This document shows, piece by piece, positions 1-11,270 of a DNA stretch of 64,000 bases. Position 1 is the stretch's first letter. Each line of letters starts with the position of its first letter. Origin of the DNA: Loripinus fragilis (Eukaryota; Mollusca; Bivalvia; Lucinida; Lucinidae); assembly GCA_964019695.1 (NCBI GenBank), contig OZ026515.1:132082849-132146848 (forward strand). The letters are read 5' to 3'. A program made the translations under genes and the position numbers. The notes under the pieces are model-generated. The model was not told where the DNA came from. It did not search any database and saw only the letters and a program-made list of their open reading frames with translations.

Positions 1-1
1 C

Positions 2-976
2 ATAAGTTGCGAAAATGATGATCGTAAGAAAGAGCTAGACAAAGCAAAGAATGAAATATATAGCCTAAAACATGAGTGCAATAGCTTAAAAACAGGTGCA
101 GGTGCATTAAGAGAGAAAAACGTGGCACTAGAGGCAAAAGTAATCGACTTAGAGACTAGATCGATGCGTGAAAATCTTCTTTTTTATGGAATTCCAGAGA
201 GAGGTCAGAATGAACACTGTGAAGATCTAGTAAAACAGGTATGTGAAGAAACGCTAGAGTTGAATGGAGCAAGACATTATACTTTTGATAGGGTTCATAG
301 AATAGGTGCGCACAGTAACAACAAAATCAGACCTATAGTGGCTAAGTTTCATTATTATAAAGAAAGAGAAATAGTCAGAGAAAAAGCATACGAAAAAGCA
401 GAGGATTTGAAAAAGATAAACGTAGGAATCGGCAAGCAGTGGCCAGCAGAGGTTAGAGAGACAAGACGGGTACTTTTTCCTATAATGCAGAGAGAAAAAT
501 CACAGGGTAAGGCGGTCAAAATGGTCAAAGATAAACTTTTTGTAAACAATGTTGAATATAAACCAACACCACAAGAACAGCATCAGCAACCAATGCAGCA
601 AATACCACGACAGTACCCACCACACCCTCCCCCACAGTACGGGTCTCATATCCAAAACTGGCAACAACCAGGTCCACCACAACCCTCACCACCACGACCA
701 TGGTATCCACCTCCACCACCGCAACAACAAAGGGGTCAGGGCACATACCAATGGTCTGCACAGCCACTTCAACCGAGAACGGTACAATCTCCACATCAAG
801 CTGTCCAGCAGCCACCTGGGATATCACCCGGGATGTCACAACAACGGCCACAAACAACGCAACAACCACAGGCGTCGGACCAGCGACCACTCACTAATAA
901 ACCACCGACCCCAGAACAGGGAGCAAAGGCACGTGAGAACCTAAACCACCATGAAATGCAGCACAGTGGACAATAA
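2..976 (+). CDS. LINE ORF1 protein (coiled coil, RRM-like, P/Q-rich tail), 5' partial
   Basis: The frame is open from base 2 to the TAA at 974-976, giving 324 visible residues. The GTG at 122 is not a real start. The visible N-terminal part is Lys/Glu/Leu-rich and looks like a coiled coil. It runs into the motif ENLLFYGIPE, then an L1 ORF1-like RNA-binding core with DRVHRIG and RPIVAKFHYYKERE. The last ~130 residues are a Pro/Gln-rich low-complexity tail (roughly 560-960). ORF1 proteins of this type bind element RNA and act as chaperones in the RNP. The stop codon is in the same frame as the downstream endonuclease, which is unusual (see findings). Confidence 0.88.
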   Translation: MSCENDDRKKELDKAKNEIYSLKHECNSLKTGAGALREKNVALEAKVIDLETRSMRENLLFYGIPERGQNEHCEDLVKQVCEETLELNGARHYTFDRVHRIGAHSNNKIRPIVAKFHYYKEREIVREKAYEKAEDLKKINVGIGKQWPAEVRETRRVLFPIMQREKSQGKAVKMVKDKLFVNNVEYKPTPQEQHQQPMQQIPRQYPPHPPPQYGSHIQNWQQPGPPQPSPPRPWYPPPPPQQQRGQGTYQWSAQPLQPRTVQSPHQAVQQPPGISPGMSQQRPQTTQQPQASDQRPLTNKPPTPEQGAKARENLNHHEMQHSGQ

Positions 977-1948
977 GGGCGTCAGGAGGAGCAAATTAAG
1001 ATAGTATCATGGAACATAAATGGTTTGAAAAGGAAACTAAATGAAATTGATTTTCTAGAATATGTAAACAATTTTGATATAGTATTATTCTCAGAAACGT
1101 GGTTATCAGCTTCAGATACTGCAAATTTTGATATACAAGGTTATTTGTGTGACCATATTTATGGAAATAAATCAGCAGGAACCAAACGCGGTAGATACAG
1201 CGGTGGAATTTCGATTTATTACAAATCATATCTGAAGGACTACGTGAAAGTTGTAGAAAAAAATCAGTACGGAATAATATGGGTTAAGCTTCAAAATACC
1301 TTTTTCTCAAGTGAAGAAGATGTTTTTCTTTGTAACATTTACATACCCCCGTCAGGTTCGAAAATACTTAATAACCAAGATTGCGATATATATGAGTGTT
1401 TAGAACAAGGTGTACTACACTATAGAAATATTGGAAAAATATACGTCACAGGTGATTTCAACGGTCGTTGCGCAGGAGAAACGGACTTACTACAATTTGA
1501 CAAATACTTGGACGATGAAGCATTTTCAGAGTTGGCAGATAGAGACACGTGGCTTACTAATAGAGTAAACGCTGACAATACCATTGACAGCTACGGGCGC
1601 AGACTTCTATTATTTTGTCAGACAACGAACTTATTTATAGCAAATGGGCGCTTAGGCGATGATCGCAATGTAGGTCAATTTACCTTTTCTTCACACAATG
1701 GTCTCAGCGTGGTTGATTATCTTTTATGCAATATCACAGACAGCCAGATAATAGCAGACTTCAAAATATTAGATTTTAACGAATTTTCTGATCACTCACC
1801 TGTATATTATACGTTGTCATCAAAACCAATACACAGTGAGGTAATCCATGATGATGAACACAGAACAGACTATTCGCAAAAACTCGTTTATGACGAAGCA
1901 CGATTGCCTATTTTAGTAATCAATTACTTACCTGTACAGCTGTTTTGA
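977..1948 (+). CDS. LINE ORF2, APE-type endonuclease part
   Basis: The reading frame follows the ORF1 stop directly and in the same frame. It shows the AP-endonuclease motif series in order: SWNINGLKRK at about 1,004-1,033, the catalytic Glu in SETW (1,091-1,102), GDFNGR at 1,451-1,468, SVVDYLL near 1,708-1,728 and SDHSP at 1,787-1,801. This domain nicks target DNA for target-primed reverse transcription. No in-frame ATG exists anywhere in this 323-codon stretch. The first 'start' a caller would choose (1,025) is a TTG inside the conserved NINGLKRK motif. The frame ends at TGA 1,946-1,948, apparently because of a one-base indel near the T-run at 1,911-1,914. Confidence 0.88.
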   Translation, partial: GRQEEQIKIVSWNINGLKRKLNEIDFLEYVNNFDIVLFSETWLSASDTANFDIQGYLCDHIYGNKSAGTKRGRYSGGISIYYKSYLKDYVKVVEKNQYGIIWVKLQNTFFSSEEDVFLCNIYIPPSGSKILNNQDCDIYECLEQGVLHYRNIGKIYVTGDFNGRCAGETDLLQFDKYLDDEAFSELADRDTWLTNRVNADNTIDSYGRRLLLFCQTTNLFIANGRLGDDRNVGQFTFSSHNGLSVVDYLLCNITDSQIIADFKILDFNEFSDHSPVYYTLSSKPIHSEVIHDDEHRTDYSQKLVYDEARLPILVINYLPVQLF

Positions 1949-4407
1949 ATGAGCTGACAGAAAACGTAAATGATAACCAAATTGATAGTGTGGTTCAATC
2001 TTTTACAAACGTATTGTTCGATTGCACCTCTGCTGCGTTCAGCAGAAGTGCACATCCAACAAATAAAGCTAAGGCCAAAAATGCGTGGTTTGATAATAAT
2101 TGTGCCGAAGCAAGCAATAACTTTAAGCAGGTCAGAAACCAGTTTTTGCGCAACAAATCTGATACGAACAGAAAGAATTTTGTTTCAATGAGAACCAGGT
2201 ACAACAGAATTAAAAAGATTGCAAAGAAAAAACAAAAGCAAAAAGAAGGCAGGGAGGTTTCTGCATTGGCAAAAAAACAACCCAAAAAATTTTGGAAAAC
2301 CATCAAGAAAAAACTTAAGAAAAAAGCCCAACAGTCTGAAAAAATAACGATCACTGATTTGTTTGATCATTTTAAATCCATTTACGGCGAAGATGAGAAT
2401 TCAACAGGCCAAGAGGACCGAGACCGACATGTAAACCCTGAACAGGTAGTTAACGAAGAGCTTGATGCAGAAATATCCCTAACCGAAATAAAAAATGCTA
2501 TTTTTGCTCAAAAAAATAATAAAAGTACAGGTACAGACCAGATTTGCGCAGAGATACTCAAAGCCTCTTTTGATATTGTTTCACCTTTTTTATTCAAATT
2601 GTATAACAGATTGTTTTTAAATGCAGAATATCCACGTCTATGGGGAGAAGGTATTATTGTACCAATTTTCAAAGGCGGATGTCAGGATGAAGCTAGCAAC
2701 TATAGGGGTATAACATTAATTAACATAATGGGGAAGATTTATTCTCAAATTCTACTTAACCGGTTAAATAAATGGGCAGAAGAGGAAGAAAAAATATTAG
2801 ATAATCAATTTGGATTCCAGAAAGGTAAATCTACGGTAGATTGCATTTTTACATTTTATTCAATCATAGCAAAAACTTTGGGCTCAAAAGAAAAATTATA
2901 CTGTGTTTTTATTGATTACGAAAAAGCATTCGATAAAGTAGATAGATCTTTCCTATGGCAAAAACTTATACTTGAAAAAGTAAGTTCTAAATTGGTCAAG
3001 ACACTAAATGCCATGTATTCAGTGGTAAAATCGTGCGTACGACATAGATCTGCCTATTCACGCTTTTTCCATTCGTATATTGGCCTAAAACAAGGGGATC
3101 CATGTTCACCAATACTTTTCATGTTGTTCATTAACGATATTGTACAAAATATTAAGTCCGATTCCAATGATATATTCACTGTGGATGATATGCAATTATT
3201 TTTACTATTGTACTGTGATGATGCTGTAGTCTTTGCCAAATCACCAGAAGTTTTACAATCTATGCTTTATGATATCGAAACATATTGTACACAATGGGGC
3301 TTGAAAATTAACACGAAAAAAACAAAAGCAATGATATTTGAAAAAGGGAGACATAGTCATTTCGATTTTTACCTCAACAACACAAAACTAGAACTTGTTA
3401 CATCCTTTAAATATTTGGGAATTCATTTTTTCAAAAACGGTAACTGGTACAGAACTCAAAAACTGTTAGCTCAACATGCATCTTTTGCTTTACATAACCT
3501 GTTTTCACTATTTGGGGAACTGGAATTACCAGTGTCAGAAAAATGTAAAATGTTCGATATACTCGTTGGTTCCATACTCGGATACGGTGCAGAGGTCTGG
3601 GGTATACATGAGGCAAAAGACATCGAAATCTTGCACACGAAATTTTGCAGATGGGTACTTAATGTAAGAAAATCTACAAATTTATCTGGCCTTTACGGAG
3701 AACTGGGCAGGGTACCACTCTTAATCTACAGGAAAATCAGTATGATCCGATATTGGATAAAGCTTCTTATATCTGGTGATAATTTCATACCAAAGAAAGT
3801 ATATATTATGTTAAAAAATGATGCAGATAATAATATAACATATAATGGCTTAAACTGGGCGTATCAAATTAAATGCATTTTAGATAGTATCGGACTCAGC
3901 TATATTTGGAATGACCAGTTTTTCCTAGATACAGTGCCATTCACGTTAATAAAACAAAGATTAATCGATATGTACCAGCAAACCTGGTACGCATCTATTA
4001 ATAATTCAAACAGACTAGAAACGTATGCACGCTTTAAACACGAATTTTGTCATGAAAAATATTTAGACATTGTTACAGAAAATAAATATAGAAAGGCATT
4101 AACCCAGTTTAGGCTCTCTTCACATGATTTGGCGATTGAACGAGGTCGATATCAAAATATAGATCGACAGGAAAGAATTTGCAATTTCTGTACGGGCAAA
4201 CTTGTAGAGAGTGAGTATCACTTTCTACTGGTCTGCCCGCTCTACAGGGAACTACGACAGAAATATATGAAGTCATATTACTGCCGTTGGCCAACACTTA
4301 ATAAATTTGACAGTTTGATGTCAGCAGATAACAAAAGAACAATTTTGAGTCTTGCAAAATATATATATTATGCTTCTGAGCTAAGGAGAAATAGCCAAGT
4401 GACATGA
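1894..4407 (+). CDS. LINE ORF2, reverse transcriptase part (after a frameshift)
   Basis: This frame opens after a TGA at 1,891-1,893 and continues ORF2 to the TGA at 4,405-4,407. A basic linker leads into a complete RT domain. It shows NYRGITLIN (near 2,699-2,725), FIDYEKAFDKV (near 2,908-2,940), GLKQGDPCSP (near 3,083-3,112) and the catalytic YCDD box at 3,211-3,222, a Cys variant of the usual YADD. The C-terminal region has a Cys/His cluster, CNFC then EYHFLLVCPLY, at about 4,180-4,250, as in many LINE ORF2 tails. No RNase H domain is seen. The TTG at 1,945 is not a credible start, because the frame is a continuation of the endonuclease frame. Confidence 0.92.
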   Translation, partial: RSTIAYFSNQLLTCTAVLNELTENVNDNQIDSVVQSFTNVLFDCTSAAFSRSAHPTNKAKAKNAWFDNNCAEASNNFKQVRNQFLRNKSDTNRKNFVSMRTRYNRIKKIAKKKQKQKEGREVSALAKKQPKKFWKTIKKKLKKKAQQSEKITITDLFDHFKSIYGEDENSTGQEDRDRHVNPEQVVNEELDAEISLTEIKNAIFAQKNNKSTGTDQICAEILKASFDIVSPFLFKLYNRLFLNAEYPRLWGEGIIVPIFKGGCQDEASNYRGITLINIMGKIYSQILLNRLNKWAEEEEKILDNQFGFQKGKSTVDCIFTFYSIIAKTLGSKEKLYCVFIDYEKAFDKVDRSFLWQKLILEKVSSKLVKTLNAMYSVVKSCVRHRSAYSRFFHSYIGLKQGDPCSPILFMLFINDIVQNIKSDSNDIFTVDDMQLFLLLYCDDAVVFAKSPEVLQSMLYDIETYCTQWGLKINTKKTKAMIFEKGRHSHFDFYLNNTKLELVTSFKYLGIHFFKNGNWYRTQKLLAQHASFALHNLFSLFGELELPVSEKCKMFDILVGSILGYGAEVWGIHEAKDIEILHTKFCRWVLNVRKSTNLSGLYGELGRVPLLIYRKISMIRYWIKLLISGDNFIPKKVYIMLKNDADNNITYNGLNWAYQIKCILDSIGLSYIWNDQFFLDTVPFTLIKQRLIDMYQQTWYASINNSNRLETYARFKHEFCHEKYLDIVTENKYRKALTQFRLSSHDLAIERGRYQNIDRQERICNFCTGKLVESEYHFLLVCPLYRELRQKYMKSYYCRWPTLNKFDSLMSADNKRTILSLAKYIYYASELRRNSQVT

Positions 4408-4645
4408 TTATCCCTGATGTTTACTAATTCTACATCAAAATAGCATGGCGATATCAGCAGCTAATAAGGGGCAATGTCCCTCAGGAGTTTCTGAAATCAT
4501 TTGTTTCACCAGGCTGTTTGTCTGTAAAGCTCCTTGATAACTGTATGTATTGTCCTCACTACTCTATATATGTTATTGTAGGCTATAAGCATTGATATGT
4601 GTGCTTAATGCTGAAATAAAAGTATAGTATAGTATAGTATAGTAT
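4408..4645 (+). repeat. LINE 3' UTR and (AGTAT)5 tail
   Basis: About 215 bp of non-coding sequence follows the ORF2 stop and ends in AATAAA-like sequence (AAATAAA at 4,615-4,621) and five AGTAT pentamers. The tail marks the 3' end of the element. The 5' target duplication lies outside the window. Confidence 0.75.
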
Positions 4646-4682
4646 TAAGCTACCAATTGTTATTAAGATCTTTGTTTTGTCT

Positions 4683-4717
4683 ATTTTTAGTGGCCATTTT
4701 ACACAAGTTTTACTGCG
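4683..4717. repeat. Single end of a TACAGTAAAACC-type MITE
   Basis: The sequence matches the right terminal repeat of the complete MITEs at 15,551-15,755 and 19,127-19,274 (GAGTGGCC..., then AGTTTTACTG). Only one end is present, so this is a fragment. Confidence 0.5.
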
Positions 4718-4866
4718 TATTACTGGCCATATATTCGTCCTAGATTCTACTGTTGTTAAAACACAAAACATTTTTACATGTAGCTAGCACTAACATCATA
4801 TGGAACTATTGTGTTCCCTTATAAATACAGATGGAATGGCAGTTTATAAAGGTTGGGCTTTCTAAT

Positions 4867-4870
<4 letters not shown>

Positions 4871-4900
<30 letters not shown>
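4871..4900. repeat. (TC)n microsatellite
   Basis: Uninterrupted CT dinucleotides of about 30 bp. Confidence 0.95.
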
Positions 4901-4904
<4 letters not shown>

Positions 4905-4960
4905 GGTTTGAATTTGCCTAATTAATATACCATGCCGATGATTTTCCCTTTATTATTATA

Positions 4961-6844
4961 CGAAGGGCATATGGAAAGTTCTTAGCATGGCATCATAACT
5001 CCACAACGCGTTTATAAAATGCTATCAAATAATACATTTTTGGAAACTAGAATTCAATGGCTACTTGATCGTTTATTTTTGTCGAAAAAGACTCGGCGTG
5101 CACGTGCAGCGCATGCTCAAAATGAGTAGGATTTATACACTGCCTGAAATTTTAAGCAAAATATTTGTAAAAAACGTAGGACAATTGGGGACATTATTTA
5201 CTATCATGATTTGACAAATTAACGAGTTGGTGCCACATTAATTTTCATTTAAATATGTTATGCGAACACAGATTGCACAACTTACACCTTTACATTCGGA
5301 AAATGTTGACTAATAGAGAAATGAATAACCTATAAAAATGGGACTTTTTATTTTTTATTATACATTTACTAAAAATTGTGTCACTACAGGAGCATTTGGT
5401 ATATGTTTTGCTTTATGTGTAGCGAACAATGCATAAAAATCATTTCGTCGTACAAAAAGTGTGATTTGCTTAGTTCTGTGTTTAAGAAAATTATTCCTAA
5501 TAACTCTATCCCTACTTTTCAAGAAGTGGTAGGGGTAACTTAACCCCTCACAGTTAGTCGATGGTATAAGAACTTGTCATGGTATCGCGTTAACCATCAC
5601 ACTTTTTTTAAAAATTTTAATCTTCCCGTAACATGAAGTGCATAGAGTCGGGGAGGGCCATCCCTCTGTTGACATCTTACAATAATTATATACAGTTGTA
5701 TATTACTCATTCTCACGCCTTTCATTCTTAAGTGTATATACATACATGTATATTAATACGGTATGAGAAGTATTAGTTACTTTAGAAAAGGTACGGAGAA
5801 GATTTATTTTTTAAAAAAGAAGAAAAATAGAAGGAAGAGAGGGTATCTAGAGAGTATATGGGGTGTGAGCGCGACACAGGCTAGCAAATGCTGAATTCCA
5901 TTTTATTTGCTAGTTTTTGTATTAAAAGTTATTAAAATTTTTAGTCTGCCGTTTTATCTAATAATCATGGTAATTTTGCCAGTTTGTTTGAAAATTTTCG
6001 TATTTCCCTGTTGAAATGGACGAGTACTTATATGTTTGGTATAGATGTTCAAGTCTATGTTGTAGCACTGTGAGGTTCATGTTGCTTTTGCTGCATCTTG
6101 CATAGTATATATAATATTTTATTTCTATAAGGACTAGTTCATTAATATCATTTTTCTGACCATCACAAAATTGATTGATTTCTACTCTCAAGGTATTTCT
6201 ACTTTTTTGTTTGCCACCGTTTTCAATTTAAATAAACCAGAACGTCAGCTAACGTCTAACGTCTAAACTTACTCTGTCCCATGGGAAGATTATGAGAGTT
6301 ATCTTCCTTTTGTTCCGGTAAACAACATTTCTTTTGGTTTCAATACAAAAAGCATATAGTGTGCTTGGCAAAAATACCAATGCACGGCATTTTCAAACTA
6401 CTGTTGGTTAATATATTTTCAAAATATGTGAATTGTGACATGCGATTTTTAGTCGAAAAGTTAGCGCGTTCCTTTGCTTTCTAGACGGTTTTTGGCATTG
6501 CTGTTAAAGTATTTAGTCATTAGAAACAACTCGGTCATTAATTGTATAATAACTGTACCAGCTTGTGGCGTACTAAAATGTTACAAAATATCTAATTTTA
6601 TGAACTATTGTTAATGTTCTGCATACTTTTCAAAAGGTAAAATGTTATATTTTTACTGAAGTTTTGCGTTTTCCAGTATACAAACAGTACATGTATTCAC
6701 AATAATATTCATCGTGTCTGCACTATGTTCTGTGCCATAACATAGACGATAGATAGCTCTTTAAACTGATAGCAAACATGATAGGGTTTGTCTATCAATT
6801 ACTGAGATAATAGACCATGCTAATAACTTTCCAAATGCCCCTCC
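4961..6844. mobile_element. TA-flanked TIR element, copy 1 (non-autonomous)
   Basis: The ends are inverted repeats. The left end is CGAAGGGCATATGGAAAGTT and the right end reads CTTTCCAAATGCCCCTCC. Both are bordered by TA (4,959-4,960 and 6,845-6,846), as expected for Tc1/mariner-type insertion. A second copy at 46,615-49,674 is similar over its whole length. No transposase reading frame is visible, so it is likely non-autonomous. This copy holds a 558 bp block (5,602-6,159) that copy 2 lacks. It has no Helitron-like insertion at about 5,167-5,175, where copy 2 has one. Confidence 0.75.
5602..6159. repeat. 558 bp block bordered by the 8-bp direct repeat CCATCACA
   Basis: CCATCACA occurs at 5,594-5,601 and 6,160-6,167. 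In copy 2 of the host element the two sites are collapsed into one (48,978-48,985). This is either an insertion into copy 1 with an 8-bp target duplication (the length hAT elements make) or a deletion in copy 2 between short repeats. The block starts with a T/A-rich run and has no obvious terminal inverted repeat and no coding frame. Confidence 0.6.
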
Positions 6845-8308
6845 TACATGTATGTAATCACAGCATTCGAGATGTTTGTACCTCAGATTGAACATTTGTG
6901 ATTAAATTGGTTTTCATTCAAATCGTGCTAATACTGTCTTTCCAATTATGCAATTTCAGCAAATAGTATTGTCGCGACAATATCATTCTGTGTCATAGGA
7001 TAATTGTTCGTTTTATCCTTGGGGCGTTTGAGTATTCTTTCAGTGAGCATGCGAAGTTGTCAAATAAGGTTTGGTGTGAGGATAAATCTTCTTCCAGCAG
7101 TTGCGTCTGGAGATTATGTGCGACTGTACAAGCTTTCCTGGGTTTTTGTTGGTTCAAACATGATACGTACCATTTCCTATGAGTCAGCCCTATTGCATTA
7201 ATGCAGAGATTCGAGCTGCCTTAATAGGTGTGGTGCCTATTTGAAAAGCAACTGTTTTCCTATTCTAGCAATCGTTCTGAGTCTTTGTTTAAAATCCGTA
7301 CATAAATTGACTACAGACCGTTTTTTGAAAATACAATAGTAAGACCAGCAACCTTTACACGACAGCTGATGGGCATTCAAAACCAGGGGCCTTTATCCGA
7401 CATCTCATGGGCTTTCAAAACACAAATGGCTAAATTTGATAAACTTTGCAAAAATGGAGAAATTTGATAAACTTTGCATAAATGGAGAAGATTCATTAAA
7501 TGGAGATTAGGGTGGAATCAGCCGAAATTCATAAAAATAACATCTTTAGAGTTAGATTAAAGTAAGTAAGAAGGCAAAGATCAGGAATCGATACAATCAA
7601 GTACCACACCTGAACCAGGACACCAACTGAGAAAGTGACAAACACACAAGAAAGTCCGTTTGATAAATTTTCCTCTTTAATGCTGATATTCAGTTCAAAA
7701 AATATGAATCGCACTTGTCTGAAGCGATATTTCATAATTAAAAAATCAATGAATTGTGAAACACAATTCGCTAAGAATAAGTCAAATAACACTATTTTAT
7801 TCGCGATATAACAGTCAAGACAACCAGGTTCTTGTATGTTTATACTCTATCGTTACAAGGCTTACTCAGAGTCTGCCACTACTAGAAATCTTTCTGGTAT
7901 TTATACCCTAACATGCCAGAAAATCTTAGGTAATCCATATCAGTGTAATTCATCATACATCAGGCCATATATTTCTGTCCCTAACATGTCAGGCGAAAAA
8001 CAAAAGTTCATACCCTACTTAACTTATGTCCTGATAAGCCCTCTGCAGCAACCTAGGGAATCTTAGTTAACACAAAAATATTTCATCTGACCAAACATCG
8101 CCTATGTGACATGCGTGCCAAGAATAGAACCTTTACTTTTCATAATATGACTTTCCTAATAAGGTGCTACGGAAGGGCCATTTTTGAATCCTTTATTTTA
8201 ACAGCAAAAGCTATTCCCTGCAATATTAATTGCCTTGTCATAATGGATTTACCAGAGAGAACAGACTCTTGAATCGTGTAACCCTACATGTACCTGAAAA
8301 TTTTGGCC
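6845..8308. other. No gene seen; AT-rich spacer
   Basis: Only short open frames without recognisable similarity or codon bias are present. The one identifiable item is the PLE tail fragment at 7,560-7,650. Confidence 0.5.
7560..7650 (-). mobile_element. PLE type 1 3'-end fragment
   Basis: Starts with AAGTAAGTAAG followed by GCAAAGATCAGGAATCGATA, the terminal block shared by all type 1 copies in this window. The best complete example is 26,788-27,381. It ends abruptly after about 90 bp. Confidence 0.7.
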
Positions 8309-8764
8309 AAGATCAAGATGCCGTTGATTTAACGTTGATTAAATATCAACCATAAAGAGCTATTATTCGAGTTGAAACTTTCTTACAAACAGAGAAAAGG
8401 ATTCCTCCCCTGTTTTCCGTAATTAAAAGAGTTTAAACGCTTTAAAACGAAAGGGCCTTTTCATTTGTACTGTCCAGCACACATGTTTTGACCATGCATT
8501 TTCGTGTTGTACTGTCATATAATTAGATGAACAGCAAATACCATCCTCCCCTCATTAATTTACGCTCCCAAGATCAAGATGCCGTTGATTTAACGTTGAT
8601 TTAATATCAACCATAAAGAACTATTATTTGATTTGAAACTTTCTTACAAACAGAGAAAATGATTTCTCCCCTGTTTCCCCGTAATTAAAAGAGTTTAAAT
8701 GCTTTAAAACGAAAGGTCATTTTCATTTGTACTGTCCAGCACACATGTTTGACCATGCAGAGTT
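8309..8764. repeat. Direct tandem duplication, ~190 bp units, 262 bp period
   Basis: The unit starting AAGATCAAGATGCCGTTGAT is present at about 8,309-8,505 and again at about 8,571-8,764 with high identity. It is non-coding. Confidence 0.85.
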
Positions 8765-9589
8765 CATCTGTCATATTTGATGTCCAATAGATTCCAACTA
8801 ATTTATTAATCTTTAACAGCCTGTGCATATGCAAAATTCCCTTTCGAAAAATATAAGACATGTTAAAACTATAAAACAATCTACCTTGTAATTTTAATGC
8901 TGATCAACAGATCAGATTCTTGAGTTACCTGAATACGTGTCGATAGCATTTTCTTTTTTAAACGAATATTAGTTCACGTGCCGTTCACGTGCGGTATGCA
9001 TTTTTAGGTATGAATCATGTTGATGGAGTCCCTTTTCTCCTGTTTTGGCTCCCCTATGGCTTACTTTCTTTCAATTGGCTTGTCCGAATATCTAAAGGTA
9101 TAAATACAACAATATTTACATTCCTACATCCTAGTCAGGGCCCTTAGGGACAAAAAAATATGTCCCGTGCGAATTGTGTGCCGATTTATGGTGACCTATA
9201 TCAAAACCTTTAACGGAGTATTACCTTTGATTTAAAGGTGGTCACCCATCTCAAATCCGCGTCTGAGGCTAGTTATGACGTCATAAATATGGCGACCATA
9301 ATGAGAAACTGCTCGTTAATAAAAGCTATGGTTTGTGTTGGTATGGTCATATTTATCCAACACAAACGCTTTTTTAACATAATATCCGTTATTTTAGTCA
9401 TGTGATGGTTACATCAATGCTTTACCTGGCTTTGACAATGAATTATTTCTGGATAACTATACTCGTATTTTGCATGCAAAATACCGTAGATTTCCTATAA
9501 ATACCCAGCTTATCGGCCACCTTTAGACTGATGGCTGAGAATGTTATTGCCCCCACTCAGGAATTTTGCAAACTTATCCTATCTAAAAG

Positions 9590-11270
9590 AGGATTTCAAG
9601 CTGCGTCTTTTAATAGATGTTTGCACTATGTTCGCCGGGGCGTTAGTCTCTGACAGCCTGTTACATATGTTACCATATTAAATTTAGAAAAAAAAGAAAA
9701 TTAAAAGTTTCAGCTACAGAAAGAAGGCTAATTATTTAAATTACTCATATGGTCTGCATATTGGCTACTTTAGCTACATATAAATTCTTTTGGAGCAAAA
9801 TTACAGCTTCCTGTGGTGTTATGTGCGTTACTTTAATTAGATTACCCTTTAAACCTGAAAATTGTGACCAATATCATTTACTTTTTAGCTGATATGTGCA
9901 ATTTCGAAAATGTTTTGATTATTTTATACTAATAAACTCAATTAGGTTAGCGAAAATCCAAAGTTTGCTTTATACTTTAAAGAAAGTGTCTTATACGAGC
10001 AATTATAAAAACAACCCAAATGCTACACCCAATTTTAAGGAGCCGAATTTTGTAGGCATCATTTAAGTAAAAATATATGAAAACATTTGCTGCTGTTGGA
10101 TATCTTGCATTTTTGGGATTTACTTACTCATATTATAATGAATTATAGATTTTGCAGGTTAAACAACACGATTGAATCACTTGTTAAAGGCTGTAACATA
10201 TGTTACATGACATAATACATGAGCAAGGACATTGACTTGATGTAAGAAATGATATTTCAGGAAAAAATGAATATAATTCGCATGTTTTCCTAGCTAAAAT
10301 CTCTAGCCTCTGGTGCCTAAATCTTAGGTATTGATGATTATTAAGCCCCTGTACCTTTGTTACAGATGTTATGAAAATTTGTTTTCAATATTTCTTAATA
10401 TGAATAATTCTAAAATAAAGATACATCCTAGAGGAACATAGGAAATAATCTTTTCACATTTGAACAATACAATTTAGTAAATGTCCCTTTAAAATGTAAA
10501 TATATATTCTAAACCAATCTTTATCCAAGTCAAAAACATGTACAATATCGATTATTATTTCTGCTTCTCTGATATAATAATTGTCTTCCTGGTATTATAA
10601 AAACCAGAATATCACCAAACAAGATTTTGACTGCAAGCTGAGTAATGACCTGCTCCATCCCAAACCCTTTTAGACATATTCTATAATATGTACCGATTCA
10701 AGGTGCGTCGAATAGGAGATGTTTGCACACTGTAAGCATGGGTGTTAGCCTGTATCAGCTTGTTACATATGTTATTTTATCATTTTGAGAATAAGAAATT
10801 GAAAGTTTGAGGTACAGAAAGAAGACATTAAAATTAGCTTATCAATGAACATTCTAATAGTCTGCAAATTACTGGATGTCTATACTACACATGACAGCTG
10901 TTTAACATTAATACGGCTACATGCTGTATTATGTGCGTTACATGAGCTTAATTATAATTTAAAAGTGGTAAATTTGGCTATCGTCATTTAGTTAAACGAC
11001 TGATCTGAGTTGGTTTCAAACCGTTTTAGATTAGGTTTAGCAAACATATACTCAATTGACGAATACAAAACCAAAGTTTGCTTTTTTATCTTAAATATTT
11101 TGTCTTATATGAGCTTATGCACGACCCTACCCCCAGTTTAGCAGAGGAGCAAATTTTGTTTTCGCCGCTTAAATAAAACACATATAAAACAATTGCAGAG
11201 TGTTGATATTTTACATTTTCTTAAACAGTCTTGCGCATATATCATCAAGTTTCTAAGATCAGGACACTTA
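9590..11270. repeat. Diverged tandem duplication, period ~1.1 kb
   Basis: A block with GATGTTTGCAC, CTGTTACATATGTTA, then AAAGTTTnAGCTACAGAAAGAAG at about 9,618-9,728 recurs at about 10,718-10,825. Downstream similarity includes the CAAAGTTTGCTTT block (9,959 and 11,070). The palindrome GTAACATATGTTAC-like core occurs three times. No coding signal is seen. Confidence 0.6.

Larger units (their letters stand above)
1..4645 (+). mobile_element. Non-LTR (LINE) retrotransposon, 5' end outside the window
   Basis: The element enters from the left edge already inside ORF1. It then shows ORF1, an APE-type endonuclease plus reverse transcriptase ORF2, a 3' UTR of about 215 bp, and a short tandem tail of five AGTAT units at 4,621-4,645 instead of a poly(A). 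Pentamer tails are known from several LINE clades other than L1. The Cys/His motif at the ORF2 C-terminus and the absence of an RNase H domain fit a CR1/L1-like group, but I cannot assign the clade. ORF2 carries one frameshift near 1,900, so this copy is probably dead, yet it is otherwise long and intact and may be fairly young. Confidence 0.93.

Noticed and set aside
525..944. Long frames overlapping the end of ORF1 in other frames
   Set aside because: Shadows of the Pro/Gln-rich ORF1 tail with skewed composition.
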